Assembly (NCBI GenBank): GCA_943913205.1
Contig: CALTWN010000008.1
Location: forward strand, 1 to 35,384
Length of the DNA: 35,384 nt
Direction: 5' to 3'
Origin: an uncultured Bartonella sp.
GTDB taxonomy: Bacteria; Pseudomonadota; Alphaproteobacteria; Rhizobiales; Rhizobiaceae
Made by a program: the position numbers and the translations under genes. Positions 32,034 through 35,384 of this stretch are shown here, piece after piece. The notes under the pieces were generated by a model. It had not been told where the DNA came from, searched no databases, and saw only the letters and a program-made list of their open reading frames with translations. The first letter of the stretch is position 1. Each line of letters opens with the position of its first letter.

Positions 32034-33659
32034 CTAACTTTCTTTACGCTTTAAAGCTGCCTCTATAAAAGAAACAAATAATGGATGCGGTGCAAAAGGT
32101 CTTGATTTAAGCTCTGGATGATACTGTACAGCAACAAACCAAGGATGATCAACATATTCAACAGCCTCAGGCAAAACACCATCTGGTGAGAAAGCAGATA
32201 TAATTAGGCCCTGCTCTTCTAAAACTGCTTGATATTTTGTATTAACTTCAAATCTATGGCGATGCCTTTCTTTTATAGAAGAGCTAGCATATATTTTATT
32301 AATAAGTGTACCTGGTTTTAACTGCGCCTCATAGGCGCCTAAGCGCATAGTTCCGCCTAAATCACCGCTCGCAGAACGTTTTTCTAATTGTTCACCACGC
32401 ACCCATTCTTTCATAAGTCCAACAACAGGTTCATCGCAAACACCAAATTCTGTAGAAGAAGCATCTTTAATATTACACAAATTTCGAGCCGCCTCTATAC
32501 AGGCTAATTGCATACCAAAACATATGCCAAAAAAAGGTATTTTATTTTCACGTGCAAATTGTATGGCTTTAATTTTAGCTTCTACCCCTCTAGAACCAAA
32601 TGCACCCGGAACTAAAATAGCATCTGCATCTTTAAGCACTTCACCGGAGTCGCAAGCTTCTAAAACTTCTGTTGCAACCCACTCTATATCTACATTTGTA
32701 TTATTTGCAATACCTGCATGGCTAAGAGCTTCAATTAATGATTTATAGGCATCTTTTAAATTTATATATTTACCTACTATTTTTACGATAACATTTTTTT
32801 CTAAATTTTTAACTTTATCATTTATATCATACCAAATTTGTAAATTTGGTTTTGGAGCATCATTTATAGCAAATGCATTTAAAACTTCGCTATCCAACCC
32901 CTGTTCGTGAAAAGCAAGCGGAACACTATAAATATTGGTAACATCTAAGGCCTGGATAACACATTCGGGACGAACATTGCAAAATAATGAAAGCTTGCTG
33001 CACTCAGAGCTTGGTATGGGTCGGTCTGCTCGTACAACTAAGATATCAGGCGTTATTCCTACAGACTGAAGTTCTTTTACAGAATGTTGACTTGGCTTAG
33101 TTTTAAGTTCACCCGCCGCAGATATATAAGGCATAAGTGTTAAATGAACATAAATTGCAGAATGGGGCGGCAGCTCATTTCGTAATTGTCTAATAGATTC
33201 TAAAAAAGGCATAGCCTCAATATCACCTACAGTTCCGCCTATTTCGCAAATTATAAAATCATAATTTGCACCATCATATACTATAAAACTCTTAATTTCA
33301 TCTGTTACATGAGGTATAACTTGTACCGTTCCGCCTAGATAATCGCCGCGTCTTTCACGCTCTATAATATTACGGTAAATACGTCCTGTAGTTATACTAT
33401 CAGTTTTTTTTACCGAAATGTCAGTAAATCTCTCATAATGCCCTAAATCTAAGTCTGTTTCAGCTCCATCATCCGTTACAAAAACTTCCCCATGTTGATA
33501 TGGCGACATTGTGCCAGGGTCAACATTAAGATATGGGTCTAATTTACGCAAACAAACCTTATATCCGCGTGCTTGCAATAAGGCCCCCAGAGCTGCTGCT
33601 GCAACCCCCTTACCAAGAGAAGAAACAACACCACCAGTAATAAAAATATATTTTGCCAT
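32034..33659 (-). CDS. pyrG: CTP synthase
   Basis: PyrG aminates UTP to CTP with ATP and glutamine. The 541 residues contain the synthetase domain (ITGGVVSSLGKGVAAAALGA, about 7-26; KLDPYLNVDPGTMSPYQHGE; DDGAETDLDLGHYERF) and a class I glutamine amidotransferase domain with nucleophile Cys in FFGICFGMQLACIEAARN and the His-Glu of QYHPELKSRP. The size is standard. The ATG has no clear Shine-Dalgarno but starts 6 bases after the secG stop, so translation is probably coupled. CTP is a substrate for IspD and for KDO activation, pathways also represented in this window. Confidence 0.97.
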   Translation of the reverse strand: MAKYIFITGGVVSSLGKGVAAAALGALLQARGYKVCLRKLDPYLNVDPGTMSPYQHGEVFVTDDGAETDLDLGHYERFTDISVKKTDSITTGRIYRNIIERERRGDYLGGTVQVIPHVTDEIKSFIVYDGANYDFIICEIGGTVGDIEAMPFLESIRQLRNELPPHSAIYVHLTLMPYISAAGELKTKPSQHSVKELQSVGITPDILVVRADRPIPSSECSKLSLFCNVRPECVIQALDVTNIYSVPLAFHEQGLDSEVLNAFAINDAPKPNLQIWYDINDKVKNLEKNVIVKIVGKYINLKDAYKSLIEALSHAGIANNTNVDIEWVATEVLEACDSGEVLKDADAILVPGAFGSRGVEAKIKAIQFARENKIPFFGICFGMQLACIEAARNLCNIKDASSTEFGVCDEPVVGLMKEWVRGEQLEKRSASGDLGGTMRLGAYEAQLKPGTLINKIYASSSIKERHRHRFEVNTKYQAVLEEQGLIISAFSPDGVLPEAVEYVDHPWFVAVQYHPELKSRPFAPHPLFVSFIEAALKRKES

Positions 33660-33665
33660 AATTAT

Positions 33666-34091
33666 CTATTTATGCTTGTTCTTTTTAATAGATTCTAAAA
33701 CAGAGTCTGGAATAACAATAGGCATAGCAATATTTTTCGAGTTCGATTGTTGCTTTTGCCCACCAGTAGCACCCTTATTGCCACCTACCGTAATATTTAT
33801 AGGTTTGGGGTTAATAGGTTGTTGTGTTTGCTTGGATGTAGGTAAATGCTTTAAAACATCTTTAGCAGAATTTGAAAAATTGGCCACTATTGTTAATAAA
33901 AGAGAAATTACAAAAAAAATAGCAGCTAAAATAGCAGTAAACCTAGTAAGGGCAGTTTTAGCACCCCTGGCAGACATAAAATCTTTATCGCCGCCAAAGC
34001 CTAACCCCCCAGCTGTACTTTGTTGCAACATAATCACCGTAACAAGGGAAATCACAACTAATAAATGAATTATCAATAAAACAGTTTGCAT
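33666..34091 (-). CDS. secG: Preprotein translocase subunit SecG
   Basis: SecG is the small accessory subunit of the SecYEG translocon in the inner membrane. The 141 residues have two membrane segments (about 3-21 and 50-71) linked by the conserved glycine-rich loop MLQQSTAGGLGFGGD and MSARGAKTALTRFTAILA. The C-terminal tail after about residue 75 is polar and rich in Gly, Gln, Asn and Lys, as in alphaproteobacterial SecGs, which are longer than that of E. coli. It lies between tpiA and pyrG, the usual location. Confidence 0.93.
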   Translation of the reverse strand: MQTVLLIIHLLVVISLVTVIMLQQSTAGGLGFGGDKDFMSARGAKTALTRFTAILAAIFFVISLLLTIVANFSNSAKDVLKHLPTSKQTQQPINPKPINITVGGNKGATGGQKQQSNSKNIAMPIVIPDSVLESIKKNKHK

Positions 34092-34130
34092 ATTTTAAAA
34101 ACCTAAATAACTTAATATTACATCAAATAT

Positions 34131-34910
34131 TTATTTTGCCAAGTTAATTTTTTCAACATTTTGAATCAAAGGTATAAAGTCTTCCGCCTTTAAACTTGCG
34201 CCACCTAACAAAATACCATCAACCTTCTCTATTTTTACAATATCAAAAACATTTTTACTATTCACAGACCCGCCATAAATAATTTTTATATGTTTTGACA
34301 ATTCCGCCCCATATTTGCTCTCTAACAAAGAATTAATATATTTATGCACTTCTTGAATATCGCTTTGAAGCGGAATTTTGCCCGTTCCTATAGCCCACAC
34401 CGGCTCATATGCTATGGTTAAAAACCCGTCTTTTATTTGCTCTGCTGTAATTTGTGGCAAGGTTTCAAAAAGTTGTTTCTCAATAATTTCGAATCTTTTG
34501 CTTTGCTCTTCTAATTTTTCACCAATACAAATTATAGATTTAAGTTGAGAGCCAAGAGCAGCTTGTGCTTTTTTAGCTATAATATTATTGGTTTCAAAGT
34601 GATATTTGCGGCGCTCACAATGACCCAAAATAACATATCTTGCCCCAGAATCATAAAGCATAGAGGCAGAAATATCGCCTGTATAAGCGCCGCATTCTTC
34701 CCAATGTACATCTTGCCCACCAAAATATACATCAATATCGTTACCATAAATATTAAAAATTTTTTGAGATACAAAATATAAAAGTGTTGCTGGCAGACAT
34801 AGTACAAGTTCTAAATAGCTAGGAGATTTAGTTACATACTCTAAAACGGCTATTAACTCATCAATATCATTGAGTTTACCATTCATCTTCCAATTTGCTG
34901 CTATAAACAT
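34131..34910 (-). CDS. tpiA: Triosephosphate isomerase
   Basis: TpiA interconverts dihydroxyacetone phosphate and glyceraldehyde 3-phosphate. The chosen ATG at 34910 gives 259 residues beginning MFIAANWKMNG, with catalytic Lys8 approximately, then the electrophilic His region VILGHCERR, catalytic Glu in IAYEPVWAIGTGK and the phosphate loop YGGSVNSKN and GILLGGASL. The open frame extends 83 codons further upstream, but that part runs through the divergent promoter gap and opposite the ppiD start and has no family similarity, so it is excluded. No Shine-Dalgarno precedes the chosen ATG. It heads the long minus-strand block tpiA-secG-pyrG-kdsA-eno and onward. Confidence 0.95.
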   Translation of the reverse strand: MFIAANWKMNGKLNDIDELIAVLEYVTKSPSYLELVLCLPATLLYFVSQKIFNIYGNDIDVYFGGQDVHWEECGAYTGDISASMLYDSGARYVILGHCERRKYHFETNNIIAKKAQAALGSQLKSIICIGEKLEEQSKRFEIIEKQLFETLPQITAEQIKDGFLTIAYEPVWAIGTGKIPLQSDIQEVHKYINSLLESKYGAELSKHIKIIYGGSVNSKNVFDIVKIEKVDGILLGGASLKAEDFIPLIQNVEKINLAK

Positions 34911-34914
34911 ATAT

Positions 34915-34944
34915 TTTAAAATCTTTAGCTTATTGATGTTGCAA
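34915..34944 (-). promoter_or_regulatory. Possible tpiA promoter
   Basis: On the minus strand TTGCAA (34944-34939), then TTTTAA or TTTAAA after 17 or 18 bases (ending near 34915). Transcription would begin at or beside the ATG at 34910, so a leaderless message is implied. The shared TTGCAA is also the -35 of the opposing ppiD promoter. Tentative. Confidence 0.28.
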
Positions 34945-34967
34945 TAAATTAATATATAAAATATAAA
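34939..34967 (+). promoter_or_regulatory. Promoter of the ppiD-like gene
   Basis: TTGCAA (34939-34944), a 17-base spacer and TATAAA (34962-34967), about 28 bases upstream of the predicted start and 35 before the ATG at 35002. It is the same -35 sequence and spacing as at ntrY. Confidence 0.45.
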
Positions 34968-35001
34968 AAAACAATAGTCATAAATATGGACCTTGTTAAA
35001 T

Positions 35002-35384
35002 ATGCTAGAAACATTACGTTTATTTGCCAATAGCTGGCTTGCTAAGATTTTTTTGTTTATACTTTTAATGTGCTTTGTTTTTATTTGGGGAATACCATTA
35101 TATAAGGGCAGCACAAACGAAGCTGTACTTACTTCTGGCAATATATCTGTTTCTACCAATGAATTTATTTTTCAAATAAATAAATATTTATATAATTTAT
35201 CTATGTCCATGGGCGGCAACCACCGTATAACAGCAAATGAAGCCGAATCTACGGGGGCATTAAATTATTTTAATAGTCAGCTAAATTTTAATGCTTTATT
35301 AGATGAACAAGCCAATGAGCTAAACCTAAATTTATCTAACAATAAAGTAGCTGAAATATTAGCAAAAGATAGTTTTTTTAATAG
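35002..35384 (+). CDS. ppiD: PpiD-like SurA N-terminal-domain protein, N-terminal part (runs off the window)
   Basis: The start of a membrane-anchored periplasmic chaperone/prolyl isomerase of the PpiD type, which assists proteins leaving the Sec translocon. The 127 visible residues begin MLETLRLFANSWLAKIFLFI, with one membrane segment (about 13-33) and a WGIP boundary, as in alphaproteobacterial PpiDs. The SurA-like helical region follows (VSTNEFIFQIN..., ALLDEQANELNLNLSNNKVA). The parvulin domain would lie beyond the window end. Position divergent from tpiA is the usual one in alphaproteobacteria. The first ATG in frame was used; it has no strong Shine-Dalgarno. Confidence 0.85.
   Translation, partial: MLETLRLFANSWLAKIFLFILLMCFVFIWGIPLYKGSTNEAVLTSGNISVSTNEFIFQINKYLYNLSMSMGGNHRITANEAESTGALNYFNSQLNFNALLDEQANELNLNLSNNKVAEILAKDSFFN

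Noticed and set aside
34577..34807. 76-codon hydrophobic minus-strand frame within tpiA
   Set aside because: It lies wholly inside tpiA in another frame; its hydrophobic look comes from AT-rich codons read out of frame.
34911..35159. 83-codon N-terminal extension of the tpiA frame
   Set aside because: It crosses the divergent promoter gap and the ppiD start on the other strand, has no resemblance to triosephosphate isomerase, and the protein is full length from the ATG at 34910.
1..35384. CRISPR array, insertion sequence, integrase or prophage
   Set aside because: No regularly spaced repeats, transposase, integrase or phage structural genes were seen on either strand.

Overview
The window is a gene-dense, AT-rich stretch of an alphaproteobacterial chromosome. 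No species can be named, but gene order and content point to the Hyphomicrobiales (Rhizobiales) or a close relative. Evidence: a RirA iron regulator with Cys91/Cys99/Cys105; the block tpiA-secG-pyrG-kdsA-eno-ftsB-pdhABC-lpdA-lipA-ratA; ntrY-ntrX-trkA; clpP-clpX-lon-hup; gatB-NDUFA12-DUF2155; and a pyruvate dehydrogenase E1 beta subunit with an N-terminal lipoyl domain. KdsA implies an outer membrane with LPS, and the NDUFA12 homologue implies respiratory complex I. The low G+C (judged by eye) and several missing neighbours (ntrBC, hfq, cinA, gatCA at their usual places) fit a partly reduced or host-associated genome, but that is inference.

Layout. 1-479 (minus): tRNA-Tyr, tRNA-Gly and the 5' end of tuf, the old tRNA-tuf operon. 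589-1392 (plus): rlmB, ending base-to-base against the minus-strand group tig-gatB-NDUFA12-DUF2155 (5097-1393). tRNA-Leu lies upstream of tig. 5393-6793 (plus): trmFO, which shares a bidirectional terminator with hupB. 7087-11605 (minus): clpP, clpX, lon, hupB. 11673-17514 (minus): ntrY-ntrX-trkA plus a GT32-type glycosyltransferase. 17600-23260 (plus): a very tight run rirA-ispD-ispF and a 1338-residue helicase-methyltransferase of the type ISP restriction family. 23257-34910 (minus): a long block from tpiA through pyruvate dehydrogenase to lipA and ratA, covering protein export, CTP and KDO synthesis, lower glycolysis and acetyl-CoA formation. 35002-35384 (plus): the start of a PpiD-like periplasmic chaperone. 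There is no gene-free stretch over 300 bases, and no CRISPR array, insertion sequence or prophage.

Most genes are ordinary housekeeping. Two stand out. First, the type ISP protein begins directly with its helicase domain: the N-terminal nuclease expected for this family is absent, yet it has a good ribosome binding site and all other domains look intact. It sits 8 bases behind ispF, in the slot where related genomes usually have cinA. Second, the pyruvate dehydrogenase E2 (pdhC) has no lipoyl domain, so the only lipoyl lysine visible in this operon is on E1 beta (pdhB). Smaller points: unfused ispD and ispF, divergent promoters sharing a palindromic TTGCAA, a heat-shock-like promoter at lon overlapping a palindrome, and several genes without a Shine-Dalgarno sequence right behind promoter-like elements.
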